A stretch of DNA of 64,000 bases from the NCBI RefSeq assembly GCF_004345245.1, contig NZ_SLUQ01000001.1:558001-622000 (forward strand), in the 5' to 3' direction. This stretch comes from Rhizobium sp. BK251 (lineage in GTDB: Bacteria > Pseudomonadota > Alphaproteobacteria > Rhizobiales > Rhizobiaceae). A program made the position numbers and the translations under genes. Of the stretch, positions 17,959-26,676 are shown one piece after another. Every line of letters begins with the position of its first letter. Within the stretch, counting starts at the first letter, position 1. The notes below the pieces were generated by a model. It did not search any database, had not been told where the DNA came from, and saw nothing but the letters and a program-made list of their open reading frames with translations.

Positions 17959-18207
17959 ATGCCGATGGTAACTGTTTCCATTTCCCCGCAGCAGGCCGCA
18001 GGCATCCGTTCAGCAGTCGATACTGGCACCTATGCTTCGAGCAGCGAGGTCGTGCGCGAAGCGCTGAGGCTTTGGGATGCCGCTCGCAAGCTGGGCGAGT
18101 TCTGCAATGGCACACAGGTCGCGGGCAGCGATCATCCGCGAGGCGGCGGAAGGTGCGTTGCGGACATGTTCGCCGACTATGAGGCCGAAAGGCGCAGGAG
18201 CGCGTAA
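17959..18207 (+). CDS. Orphan ParD-like ribbon-helix-helix antitoxin
   Basis: An 82-residue protein. The first 45 residues (MPMVTVSISPQQAAGIRSAV, then YASSSEVVREALRLWD) match the ribbon-helix-helix DNA-binding domain of ParD/RHH antitoxins. The C-terminal half is not like a typical ParD toxin-binding tail; it is glycine-rich in the middle (HPRGGGR) and ends DYEAERRRSA. No ParE or RelE toxin follows: the next 163 bp are empty and the next gene is an EAL/GGDEF protein. It is either a solitary antitoxin relic or a free-standing RHH regulator. AGGGAGCAATTTC precedes the ATG. Confidence 0.8.
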   Translation: MPMVTVSISPQQAAGIRSAVDTGTYASSSEVVREALRLWDAARKLGEFCNGTQVAGSDHPRGGGRCVADMFADYEAERRRSA

Positions 18208-18370
18208 GCTGCTGGAATCACTGCCATTGTGGAGTTGAACGCAGGGGGAATCGTCCCGCGCGGGCGGTGAGCCGTGTCACAAAACTTTCATCTTCCGGAA
18301 AGACTTCGTTGACTGTTGTGCGGCATCTTCATGCAGAAAAAAATAACATAATTCTGCAGTGGAGATCGGC

Positions 18371-20176
18371 ATGTCGTTGACTGCCACCGTCGAACCGGGT
18401 GTTTTGCGCCGGTACGCCAGCGACCAGATTGTCACTCTCGCCAAGCTCGTGATTGAAAACGCGTTCCAGCCGATCGTAGAGGCAGGCACCGGAAGCGTGT
18501 TCGGCTACGAGTCCCTGATGCGCGGGCAGGAGAGGATCGGCTTCGACACGCCGGTCGAAATTCTCGATGAAGCCTATGCCGGCGGCCAGCTCTTGGCTCT
18601 TGAACAGATGGTGGCGAGCCGGGCGCTTGCGAAGTTCGCCACGCTTGCCGATTTCTCGACAGCTACGCTCTTCCTGAACCTCGACGTGCGGCTCATACCC
18701 CAGGGCGAGCGCATGGTCGAAAACCTGCTGCAGCACCTGAAGACGGCCAACATACCGCCTTCCTCGGTATGCTTCGAATTCTCGGAGCGCTTCGACAATA
18801 CCAGCGTTCCGGAATTCGCCGCGCTCGTGTCGAAGCTGCGCAAGACCGGTTTCAAGCTCGCGATCGATGATTTCGGTGTCGGCCACGGCGAGATGAAGCT
18901 GCTATGCGACCATCCCGTCGACTATCTCAAGATCGACCGCCATTTCGTGGCCGATGTCGACCGGAGCCCGCGCAAGCGCCACCTGCTGAAGAACATCGTC
19001 AACATCGCCCACGTGCTCGGGACGCGCGTCATTGCCGAAGGCATCGAGACGGAAGCGGAGTTTCTTGCCTGCCGCGAATACGGCGTCGATCTCGTGCAGG
19101 GCTGGTTCATCGCCCGCCCGACTACGTTCACCACGGAGCTGAAGTCCTCCTTTGCCCACCTGCAGGATCTCGGCAAGCTCAAGCGCAACAACCAGTCGCT
19201 CGACGAGATCCTCATCCGCAAGCAGATAGAACGCCTGCCGGCGGTCTACGAGAACGACGGTATCGACAGCGTCTTCGAACTCTTCCGGCGCAATCCGCGA
19301 CAGGCCTTCTTTCCGGTGCTCAACGCCAATGGCGAGCCCCGTGGCATCATCCACGAGCAGCACCTCAAGGAATACATCTATCAGCCGTTCGGCCGCGACC
19401 TTCTGAAGAACAAGGTCTACGAGCGCACGATCTCGCATTTCGTCGAGGTGGCGCCGATCGTCGGCCTCGACAGCGACGCCGAGCAGCTGATGTCCATCTT
19501 CGCCAACATGGACGGCAGCGACTGCCTGATCCTGACGGACAACATGCGCTACGCGGGCGTGGTTTCGGCCGCGGCCCTCATCAAGGTCATCAACGAAAAG
19601 CAGTTGAAGATCGCCCAGGACCAGAACCCGCTCACCGGGCTTCCCGGCAACCGCGCCATTCGCGACTTCATGCGCCAGTCAGGCCGCGATGACGACGAGG
19701 CGCGGCACTTCTGCTATTGCGACTTCGATAATTTCAAGCCCTTCAACGATGCCTACGGCTTCCATCTGGGCGACCACGCGATCTCGCTGTTTGCCGCGCT
19801 GATGCGCCGCTACTTCTTTGCCGAGCGGCATTTCCTCGGCCATGTGGGTGGTGATGACTTCTTCATCGGAGTCACCGGCTGGACCGTCGAGGAACTCACG
19901 GAAATCCTCGACCGCCTGATCGGCGATTTTCACGACGATGTCCTCGGCCTCTATTCGGAAGACGACCGCCTTGCTGGTTATATTCGCGGCCACGACCGCA
20001 GCGGCACCGAAACCTTCTTCCCGCTGATGCGCTGCTCGATTGGCGTTCTCGAGTTGCCGAAGGGCCTCGTCGTCGACGATATCAGCCGTGTGAGTGCGGC
20101 TATTGCCGACATCAAGGCGGAGGCGAAGAACAGCGACAGCGGCCTCGTTTTTCATCGGCTGGGCGAGACGAATTGA
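18371..20176 (+). CDS. EAL-CBS-GGDEF hybrid c-di-GMP enzyme
   Basis: A 601-residue cytoplasmic protein with an unusual domain order. The EAL phosphodiesterase domain comes first (about residues 20-240): YESLMRG replaces the EAL core but keeps the glutamate, and LFLNLD, FEFSER, AIDDFGVG, LKIDRHF, AEGIET and VQGWFIARP keep the metal and substrate residues. A CBS-like region follows (about 270-410). The GGDEF domain is last (about 420-590) with DFDNFKPFND and a GGDDF variant motif. No inhibitory RxxD site is visible upstream of it. Phosphodiesterase activity looks intact; cyclase activity is less certain. The ATG at 18371 has GGAGATCGGC upstream. It probably tunes motility or exopolysaccharide. 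Confidence 0.9.
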   Translation: MSLTATVEPGVLRRYASDQIVTLAKLVIENAFQPIVEAGTGSVFGYESLMRGQERIGFDTPVEILDEAYAGGQLLALEQMVASRALAKFATLADFSTATLFLNLDVRLIPQGERMVENLLQHLKTANIPPSSVCFEFSERFDNTSVPEFAALVSKLRKTGFKLAIDDFGVGHGEMKLLCDHPVDYLKIDRHFVADVDRSPRKRHLLKNIVNIAHVLGTRVIAEGIETEAEFLACREYGVDLVQGWFIARPTTFTTELKSSFAHLQDLGKLKRNNQSLDEILIRKQIERLPAVYENDGIDSVFELFRRNPRQAFFPVLNANGEPRGIIHEQHLKEYIYQPFGRDLLKNKVYERTISHFVEVAPIVGLDSDAEQLMSIFANMDGSDCLILTDNMRYAGVVSAAALIKVINEKQLKIAQDQNPLTGLPGNRAIRDFMRQSGRDDDEARHFCYCDFDNFKPFNDAYGFHLGDHAISLFAALMRRYFFAERHFLGHVGGDDFFIGVTGWTVEELTEILDRLIGDFHDDVLGLYSEDDRLAGYIRGHDRSGTETFFPLMRCSIGVLELPKGLVVDDISRVSAAIADIKAEAKNSDSGLVFHRLGETN

Positions 20177-20259
20177 CGCCGTGGCAAGGCTCCTCCTTCC
20201 CAATGCGGTCCCTCTCATTTAATTGATTGGCATCCCCCGCAAGCAAGGAGATTAGCGCG

Positions 20260-21258
20260 ATGCGCCTGCCGGACGAGATGCGTTTCATCGACCTTCCATC
20301 CTTTGGCCCGCCTGAAGCCATGGTTCTGGCCAAGGCGCCGTTGCCATCCCTCAAGAACGGAGAGATCCTCATCCGGGTCGAGGCTGCCGGGATAAACTAC
20401 CCCGATATCCTGCAGCGAAAGGGCGAATACCCGCCGCAAAAAAATGCCAACCCCGTTCTCGGCCATGACGTGGCGGGCGAGGTGGTCGCGCTTGCGCCCG
20501 GCGTGTCGGGCTTTGCGGTCGGCGACAGGGTCTGTGCGCTCGTCGACGGCGGCGGCTACGCGGAATATTGTGCCGTGTCGGCCGGCCAGGCGCTGCGCTT
20601 CCCGAAGGGATACGATGCAGTGAAGGCAGCAGCACTGCCGGAAACCTTCTTCACCGTCTGGGCCAACCTGTTCCAGATGGCTGGCCTTACCGGAGGCGAA
20701 AGCGTGCTGGTCCATGGCGGCACCGGCGGCATCGGCACGGCCGCGATAGCGCTGGCCAAAGCCTTCGGCATCGAGATCTACGTGACCGCGGGTTCGGCGC
20801 AGAAGTGCGCGATCTGCGTCGAGCTCGGTGCGAAGCGGGCGATCAACTACAAGGAGGAAGACTTTGCTGCGGTCATCAAGGGCGAGACGGATGGCCGGGG
20901 TGTCGACGCCGTCCTCGATATCATCGGCGCTCCCTATCTCCAGAAGAATCTTGCGATCCTCGCCAAGGACGGCTGCCTTTCGATGATCGCCTTTCACGGC
21001 GGCACGGTCGCGGAAGAGCTTGACCTGCTGCCGATCAGGCGGAACCGGCTGACGATCACGGGATCCGCCATGCGCCGCCGTACGGGCGAGGAGAAGAGGG
21101 CCATCCGCGACGACCTGCTTTCTCAGGTCTGGCCGCTTCTCGACAAGGGTGAAGCCGCCCCGATCATCCACAAGGTCTTTCCGTTCGAGCGGGCGGCAGA
21201 GGCCCATCGGCTGATGGAAAGCGGCAGCCACGTCGGCAAGATCATTCTTTCTCTCTGA
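20260..21258 (+). CDS. NAD(P)H:quinone oxidoreductase (zeta-crystallin-like MDR)
   Basis: A 332-residue zinc-independent medium-chain dehydrogenase/reductase of the quinone oxidoreductase class. The N-terminal GroES-like domain includes [16 protein letters not shown] and [17 protein letters not shown]. The cofactor motif is [21 protein letters not shown] (about residues 148-168), and the C-terminus ends [19 protein letters not shown]. No structural zinc cysteines are seen. It reduces quinones with NADPH. The ATG at 20260 has AAGCAAGGAG upstream. The 3' end overlaps the convergent MFS gene by 17 bp. Confidence 0.93.
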   Translation: MRLPDEMRFIDLPSFGPPEAMVLAKAPLPSLKNGEILIRVEAAGINYPDILQRKGEYPPQKNANPVLGHDVAGEVVALAPGVSGFAVGDRVCALVDGGGYAEYCAVSAGQALRFPKGYDAVKAAALPETFFTVWANLFQMAGLTGGESVLVHGGTGGIGTAAIALAKAFGIEIYVTAGSAQKCAICVELGAKRAINYKEEDFAAVIKGETDGRGVDAVLDIIGAPYLQKNLAILAKDGCLSMIAFHGGTVAEELDLLPIRRNRLTITGSAMRRRTGEEKRAIRDDLLSQVWPLLDKGEAAPIIHKVFPFERAAEAHRLMESGSHVGKIILSL

Positions 21259-22660
21259 GCGTCAATGCCGCTGCAATGGTGACGAGACCGGGCAGCGCCA
21301 TGACGGCATAGAGCCAATGGGCGGCCGAAATGTCGCCCTCGACGCCACCAGGCGCAATCAGCCCGGTGCTGTTTGCAATCACGCCGGCAACCGCCGCGCC
21401 GAAGGCGCTGCCAAGCGACTGGACCGTCGAGATCGCGGCCGAGGCCTTGTCCTGTTCGGATTTGTTGACCAGACGCAGGACTTTCGTCACCAGATGCGCC
21501 CAGCCCAGGCCGACGCCGAACCCCATCATCAACATGGCAAGCGCGGCCGGCGCAAGGACGAGAAGGCTTCCAGACTGGTTTTCGCGTGCGAGAAAGACTG
21601 CGAGAGCAGCGGTCGACAGCGCCTCGATAATACAGCCGGCGATGATGGCGTTGGCTGCGCGACGATCGGTGAGGCTGCCGCTGAAGAAGGCTGCGAAGGT
21701 CCAGCCGAGTGCCACCAGCGCCGTCAGATAGCCCGAAACGAGCGGGCTCACGCCGTGCAGCGCCTGCAGGAAGTAGGGAATATAGATGTCGCTGGTCAGA
21801 ACGAGCAGCAGCGCGAACATCGTGAGGTAGACCCGCGCGACCGGCTTCGACAGTATCACCGCACCCGTCGGCAGCAGTCGGGTGCCGCCGCGACGCTCGG
21901 TCGCCAGCATCAGGGAAATCGCGATGACGGATAGCGCGATCAACAACGCCTTCAGGCCCGTCTGTTCCGCTGTCCCGGCAATGCTGACGAGCAGCACGGC
22001 GGCAAGCAGCAGCCCGATCTGCAGGATCGGCGTCCCGCCAGGCGCGCGATCGTCCGTGGCCTTCGGCAGCAGGATCGGCGCAAGCGCGGCCATCAGTAGG
22101 CCAAGCGGAACCAGGACGATAAAGGCGTAGCGCCAGTTGCTGCCCTCGGCAAAGAGGCCGCCCGCGCTCGGGCCGAGCAGCGTCGCAATGCCCCATATGG
22201 CGGCGTAGAGCGTCGAGGCCTTCGGCCAGAGCGGCTCCGGGTAGGCGAACCGCACGAAGGCATAGGCAAGTGCCGCAAGCACGCCCGCACCGAACCCCTG
22301 GATGGCGCGCCCGGCAAGTATCACTTCCATGACCGGCGCGCCCGCGCAGACGAGGCTACCCATGCCAAAGATCACCGCCCCGATAAGGTAGGCGATCCGC
22401 AGCCCCATGCCGCGCGGACGCATGGCGACAAAGACGGACCCGAGGACGGCGCAGGCGACATAGAGCGTCGTCACCCAGGAAAGAAGCGGCAGGCCGCCGA
22501 TATCGCGCACGATGGACGGCGCGATGGTGGCCATGATGTAGCTCTCCACGGCATAGAGCGTCACACCGCCGCCGAGCATCAGCGTCGCCGGAAGAAGCGC
22601 GGGCGCGAAGAGCTGGAAGACGGACGTGGACGGAGCGAACGCCCTGTCGATGCTGCTCAT
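21242..22660 (-). CDS. MFS multidrug efflux-type transporter (14-helix)
   Basis: A 472-residue major facilitator protein, probably of the DHA2 14-helix drug:H+ antiporter class. Visible features are the first helix [17 protein letters not shown], the motif-A-like loop after helix 2 ([14 protein letters not shown]), the [17 protein letters not shown] segment and the terminal [16 protein letters not shown] chose ATG at 22660, with GGGGCAG upstream; a TTG start 15 codons earlier would place the operator palindrome at the start codon. It is divergent from a SufR-like Fe-S regulator and separated by a symmetric operator, so it is likely induced by oxidants or toxic compounds. Confidence 0.88.
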   Translation of the reverse strand: MSSIDRAFAPSTSVFQLFAPALLPATLMLGGGVTLYAVESYIMATIAPSIVRDIGGLPLLSWVTTLYVACAVLGSVFVAMRPRGMGLRIAYLIGAVIFGMGSLVCAGAPVMEVILAGRAIQGFGAGVLAALAYAFVRFAYPEPLWPKASTLYAAIWGIATLLGPSAGGLFAEGSNWRYAFIVLVPLGLLMAALAPILLPKATDDRAPGGTPILQIGLLLAAVLLVSIAGTAEQTGLKALLIALSVIAISLMLATERRGGTRLLPTGAVILSKPVARVYLTMFALLLVLTSDIYIPYFLQALHGVSPLVSGYLTALVALGWTFAAFFSGSLTDRRAANAIIAGCIIEALSTAALAVFLARENQSGSLLVLAPAALAMLMMGFGVGLGWAHLVTKVLRLVNKSEQDKASAAISTVQSLGSAFGAAVAGVIANSTGLIAPGGVEGDISAAHWLYAVMALPGLVTIAAALTLREKE

Positions 22661-22696
22661 CACTGTCTGCCCCGATGTCTTCCCTAGCGGATTCTT

Positions 22697-22722
22697 ATTT
22701 TCCAAGTTATAAATTGGAAAAT
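22697..22722. promoter_or_regulatory. 26-bp palindromic operator between MFS gene and SufR-like regulator
   Basis: ATTTTCCAA (22697-22705) and TTGGAAAAT (22714-22722) form a perfect 9-bp inverted repeat with an 8-bp AT-rich spacer, exactly between the two divergent starts. A further half-site, TTGGAAAAT, recurs at about 22755-22763 just before the regulator's ATG. It is the probable binding site of the adjacent regulator. Confidence 0.7.
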
Positions 22723-22766
22723 TGCATGGCTTTGCGATTAAAGCAAGCCTGAACTTGGAAAATTAT

Positions 22767-23387
22767 ATGCGCCAATCGCCGTCCAACCGTATCCTGCTCC
22801 TGCTGAAAACCGAAGGGCCGCAACTCGCCGCCGCGATCGGTACTTCGCTGGGCATAACAGGGGAGGCGGCGCGACAGCAGCTCGCCAAGCTTGCGGAGGA
22901 TGGGCTCGTGGCGCCGGTGACCGAGGCAGCGGTCGGGCGCGGCCGTCCGCGGCAGCTCTGGCATCTGACCGCCGCCGGCAATCAGACCTTTCCGGATGGC
23001 CATGCGGAGCTGACCGCCAGCCTGCTTTCGGCGCTGGTCGATACTCTTGGCAGCGACGCACTGGACGCGATCATCTCGGCCCGCGAGGCGGAAACGATCG
23101 GCCGCTACCAACGGGAGGTGACCGCGCCGGATCTTGCGGGCAGGGTTGGCCAGCTTGCGGCGATCCGCACGCGCGAGGGCTACATGGCCGACAGCTGGAG
23201 CGAGGATGACGGGTCGATCCTCCTCGTGGAAAACCACTGCCCGATCTGCACGGCTGCGGCCGCTTGCGCCGGTTTCTGCCGCTCGGAGCTCGAAACCTTC
23301 CGCAGCGTGCTCGGGGCCCGGGTAGAGCGCTCCGAGCACATCCTGCTTGGTGCGCGCCGTTGCGCCTACCGTATCAGTTCGCTCTAG
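22767..23387 (+). CDS. SufR-like Fe-S cluster transcriptional regulator
   Basis: A 206-residue winged-helix regulator. The N-terminal HTH is SNRILLLLKTEG to GITGEAARQQLAKLAEDGLV (about residues 6-48). The C-terminal part has the SufR pattern HC..I......C...C..EL..F and a late C.Y.I: cysteines lie at 158, 161, 167, 171 and 199. C158, C171 and C199 align with the three conserved ligands I remember for cyanobacterial SufR. It should therefore bind an iron-sulfur cluster and sense redox state, oxygen or iron. The ATG at 22767 gives a very short leader behind the operator half-site. It is divergent from an MFS pump and not near any suf genes, which is an unusual setting. Confidence 0.85.
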   Translation: MRQSPSNRILLLLKTEGPQLAAAIGTSLGITGEAARQQLAKLAEDGLVAPVTEAAVGRGRPRQLWHLTAAGNQTFPDGHAELTASLLSALVDTLGSDALDAIISAREAETIGRYQREVTAPDLAGRVGQLAAIRTREGYMADSWSEDDGSILLVENHCPICTAAAACAGFCRSELETFRSVLGARVERSEHILLGARRCAYRISSL

Positions 23388-24592
23388 GCAGTGCGTGCCT
23401 GCCGTTTTCCGCTTTCCAGCAGCATGAGGAGGCCGACCGAGATCACGCCTGCGACAGCCGCGATCTGCACCGTGCCGGAATAGTCGGAGACGGCGGTCCC
23501 GAACGCGAAGAGCCCCGCGCCGACCCCGATGCCGATGAAGGTGTTGAGCGAGATCAGCGAGCTGCCAAGGCCCGGCCGATCGGCTATGAGATCCTGCAGG
23601 TAGGTGATCGGCACGCTGAGGATCGCCGCCGCTCCGCAGGCGTTGATGGGAAGCAGCGCATAGACCTGCCAGCGGGCCGAGGCGAAGCCGAGCAATACCA
23701 GGTGGATGCAGTAGAGCAGGGAGCCGAAGGCCAGCACATGCACGGTCTGGAAGCGCTTCTGGGCCAGCCCCCACATCATCATGAAGGGCATTTCCAGAAA
23801 TGCGGTCAAGCCTGCCAAGAAGCCGACATCGACCACGGTGCCGCCGGCTGCATGGGTGACGATGAGCGGGGAGACCATCCCGCTCAGGCGCTGCAGGCCG
23901 AGCAGCAGCGACATGACGATGACGCGCAACAGAACATGGGGCGCGAACACGCGGCCGAGCGACGAAAGGAAGCTCGTCGTGTCGAGCGATGTCGGCGCCG
24001 GCCCGTTCCGCGGCGCAAAGAAGAAATAGAGGCAGAAGCAGGTGACACTTGCGAGCGCCGCGATCCCATAGGCCGGCGTCATGGACGGAGAACCGACCAG
24101 GCAGAGGCCGATGATGCCGGGCGCAAGCGCCCAGGAACCGGAATAGAGAGCCCGGACGGTCGAGGTGATGGCTGCCGCCTGGCCGCGGTCCATCTGGTTG
24201 GTGCGTGCCCGCACGCTGGCAAAGAGCAGCGAATAGGTGCTGTTGCTGAGCGGGATCAGGAAAAGGACCGAAAGGATGAAGACGGGCGCATTGTGCAGGA
24301 TGGCGATCGACCCGAAACCGAGCATGCCGGCCACCGAAAGCGCCAGCACCAGTGGACGCCGCTCCTTCAGCTTGTCCGACCAGATGCCGAGCGTCAGGCT
24401 GCTCGCGACATTGACCACGGCGGCGGCGAAGATCAGCGCCGAATAACCGGCGTCGCTGAGGCCAAGCTCGTTGATGCCGATGATCGACTGGTAAGGCACC
24501 GTCGACGCATAGGTGAAGGCAAGCGCCACAAGGGTCAGCGTCGGAACGCGAATGCGGCTGTCGCTGATGACGGAAGAAAAAGAGGAGGGCAT
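23384..24592 (-). CDS. MFS transporter, SET sugar-efflux-like
   Basis: A 402-residue major facilitator protein with 12 predicted helices. The first helices (TLTLVALAFTYASTVPYQSIIGINELGLSDAGYSAL) and the loop GIWSDKLKERRPLV after helix 2 resemble the SET family of sugar and sugar-analogue exporters. The SVRARTNQMDRGQAAAITSTVRALYS segment after helix 4 supports that group. A broad substrate range is possible. The start ATG at 24592 has AGGATTGATTTC upstream. It converges with the SufR-like gene, overlapping by 4 bp, and lies 183 bp from the divergent asparaginase gene. No regulator is linked directly. Confidence 0.87.
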   Translation of the reverse strand: MPSSFSSVISDSRIRVPTLTLVALAFTYASTVPYQSIIGINELGLSDAGYSALIFAAAVVNVASSLTLGIWSDKLKERRPLVLALSVAGMLGFGSIAILHNAPVFILSVLFLIPLSNSTYSLLFASVRARTNQMDRGQAAAITSTVRALYSGSWALAPGIIGLCLVGSPSMTPAYGIAALASVTCFCLYFFFAPRNGPAPTSLDTTSFLSSLGRVFAPHVLLRVIVMSLLLGLQRLSGMVSPLIVTHAAGGTVVDVGFLAGLTAFLEMPFMMMWGLAQKRFQTVHVLAFGSLLYCIHLVLLGFASARWQVYALLPINACGAAAILSVPITYLQDLIADRPGLGSSLISLNTFIGIGVGAGLFAFGTAVSDYSGTVQIAAVAGVISVGLLMLLESGKRQARTA

Positions 24593-24775
24593 GAAATCAA
24601 TCCTGATATGCCACCTTTATCTGCTTCGGCCGCCGGTCGAAAACCTTGTTTTGATTGGGCAACGTCACATCATGTGATGCAAGGTTAGATGCGGTGATCG
24701 ACGCTCGATGCTGTTGGCATCGCGGTCGCTCCGCGCTATGGCTGGCGACACCTCTAATCATCCGGAATCCCGTCC

Positions 24776-25783
24776 ATGTCCAATCCCGTCACCGTTGAAG
24801 TTACCCGTGGTCAGCTGGTGGAGAGCCGCCATCGGGGCTCTATCGCGGTCGTCGATGGCGACGGCGAGCTGGTCCTTTCCGTGGGCGATATCGAGGCCGG
24901 CGTCTTTCCGCGCTCCGCCTGCAAGGCGATGCAGGCGCTGCCCCTCGTCGAAAGTGGTGCGGCGGATGCCTATGGCTTCGGCGACAAGGAACTGGCGCTT
25001 GCCTGCGCCTCCCACAGCGGCGAGGACGCGCATGTGGCGCTTGCCGCCTCGATGCTTGCTCGCGCCGGCCGCGACGTCAACGCTCTCGAATGCGGTGCCC
25101 ACTGGTCGTCGAACCAGAAGACGCTGATCCACCAGGCCCGCACCATCGACGAGCCGACGGCGCTTCACAATAATTGCTCGGGCAAGCATTCGGGCTTCGT
25201 CTGCGCCTGCTGCCACCAGGGTATCGAGCACAAGGGCTATGTCGGCTACGACCATCCACTGCAGAAAGAAATCCGCGGCACGATGGAAAGCCTTACGGGT
25301 GCGGTGCTCGGGCGCGACAACTGCGGCACCGACGGCTGTTCGATCCCGACCTATGCGACGCCCTTGAGAGGCCTTGCCCACGGCTTCGCCCGGATGGCGA
25401 CCGGCACCGGTCTTGATCCCGTCCGCGCCAACGCCTCGCGCCGGCTGATGCAGGCCTGCATGGCCGAGCCGTTCTATGTCGCCGGCACGGGCCGCATCTG
25501 CACAAAGCTCATGGAAATCGCGCCCGGCCGCATCTTCGCAAAGACGGGTGCCGAGGGTGTCTTCTGTGCAGCGGTCCCGGAGCAGGGCATCGCAATCGCC
25601 GTCAAATGCGACGACGGAACGACGCGTGCCGCAGAAGCCATGGTCATTGCCACGCTTGCCCGCTTTTTCCGCAAGGACGAGCCCGTGCAGGCCGCGCTGC
25701 TCGCGATGGCCAATCACCCGCTCAGCAACTGGAACGGTATTCGGGTCGGCGAAGTGCGCGTCTCGGATGCGGTTTTCGCGTGA
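24776..25783 (+). CDS. ansA: Class 3 (rhizobial-type) L-asparaginase
   Basis: A 335-residue enzyme that hydrolyses L-asparagine to aspartate and ammonia. It belongs to the Rhizobium etli type (class 3), unrelated to E. coli asparaginases. The nucleophile region FPRSACK provides S47 and K50, ASHSGE provides S79, and the zinc site uses C134 and K137 (NNCSGKHSG) with C188 (CGTDGC). These positions are one off the numbering I recall for ReAV, as expected for a start one residue shorter. All catalytic residues are present. It is a single gene, not next to the aspartase gene that accompanies ansA in R. etli. Confidence 0.95.
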   Translation: MSNPVTVEVTRGQLVESRHRGSIAVVDGDGELVLSVGDIEAGVFPRSACKAMQALPLVESGAADAYGFGDKELALACASHSGEDAHVALAASMLARAGRDVNALECGAHWSSNQKTLIHQARTIDEPTALHNNCSGKHSGFVCACCHQGIEHKGYVGYDHPLQKEIRGTMESLTGAVLGRDNCGTDGCSIPTYATPLRGLAHGFARMATGTGLDPVRANASRRLMQACMAEPFYVAGTGRICTKLMEIAPGRIFAKTGAEGVFCAAVPEQGIAIAVKCDDGTTRAAEAMVIATLARFFRKDEPVQAALLAMANHPLSNWNGIRVGEVRVSDAVFA

Positions 25784-25807
25784 TCGCACCGGAACAATCC
25801 ACCCGCC

Positions 25808-25822
25808 GACTTAAAATAAGTC
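25808..25822. promoter_or_regulatory. 15-bp palindrome downstream of ansA
   Basis: GACTTAAAATAAGTC has perfect 6-bp arms and a 3-base centre. It could be a weak terminator hairpin for ansA or an operator for the membrane-protein gene that starts about 100 bp later. No T-run follows directly. Confidence 0.3.
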
Positions 25823-25923
25823 TGTTCTAATATTTGATAAACCAAGTCAGGCGACAGCGGATGCTTCGGTTCCGCAATCGCGTAGACTGCGGCCGCATCG
25901 TCACCTGTTGCCATGAGGGCAAG

Positions 25924-26676
25924 ATGTTCGCAGGCCGCTATCTCTACTGGATGCTGATGTGCGTCGCGCAGTTCCTGTTCTTTGCGATGTGCTTCGATTA
26001 TTTCACCTGGCTGACGGTGGCCTTTTCCGGCTGCACGCTGACGGCAGGTGCCTGCAGCCCGATCATCGTGCTGATGTCCGGCACCATCAAGCCGCTCGGT
26101 CTCTGGGCCGCGGGCATCGTGGTGTTCCTGCTGACCGTGGCGCGCATCCGTCACCTGTCGATGAGCCATGCCTGGATCCCGGTCGTGCTGGTCTGGCTTC
26201 TCGCATCGGCGCCGTTTTCGCTGCTTCTCGGCAATCTTGGCTCCGTCCAGCGAATGACAGCTTTCCTGCTTGCCGAGACCGCACCTGCACCGTTCCTGTT
26301 CCTGGCGGCCTTCATCGCCTACCTCTTCATCGCGTTCGAGGAGGATGAGAGCCAGTCGCCTGGCGGGTCGCCTCCGGTCAGGCTGGTGATCTGGGTCTGC
26401 GCTGTCTATAGCGCGTTGGTCGCGCTCGCGACGGCGCCTGATCTCGGGCCGGCTGTGGCGAGGTTCTTCGGTATTTCGTGGGTTGCGGGGCTCCTCGCTG
26501 TCATCCAGCCGCCGGCCGCCTTCCTGCTGAGCTTCGGCACTGAAGGAACCGCGCCGTCCTATATCGCCTTCGCGATCTTCGTCTGCGCCCTCGTTGCAAG
26601 CCGTATCCCGGCGTGCAGCCTCGAAGCGTTTGGCCGTTTCATCGGGCTGGCTGCGCCTCGAGAATCGCGAGATTGA
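25924..26676 (+). CDS. Hypothetical polytopic membrane protein
   Basis: I do not recognise this 250-residue protein. It has about seven hydrophobic segments: near residues 5-22, 25-45, 58-75, 82-102, 118-136, 150-170, and one at the C-terminus (APSYIAFAIFVCALVASRI). The N-terminus MFAGRYLYWMLMCVAQFLFF has no cleavable signal and looks like a membrane anchor. I chose ATG at 25924, with GAGGGCAAG upstream; a longer frame begins at 25834 without an RBS. Its 3' end overlaps the convergent DeoR gene by 38 bp. It may belong to a small family of rhizobial inner-membrane proteins; no function can be proposed. Confidence 0.65.
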   Translation: MFAGRYLYWMLMCVAQFLFFAMCFDYFTWLTVAFSGCTLTAGACSPIIVLMSGTIKPLGLWAAGIVVFLLTVARIRHLSMSHAWIPVVLVWLLASAPFSLLLGNLGSVQRMTAFLLAETAPAPFLFLAAFIAYLFIAFEEDESQSPGGSPPVRLVIWVCAVYSALVALATAPDLGPAVARFFGISWVAGLLAVIQPPAAFLLSFGTEGTAPSYIAFAIFVCALVASRIPACSLEAFGRFIGLAAPRESRD

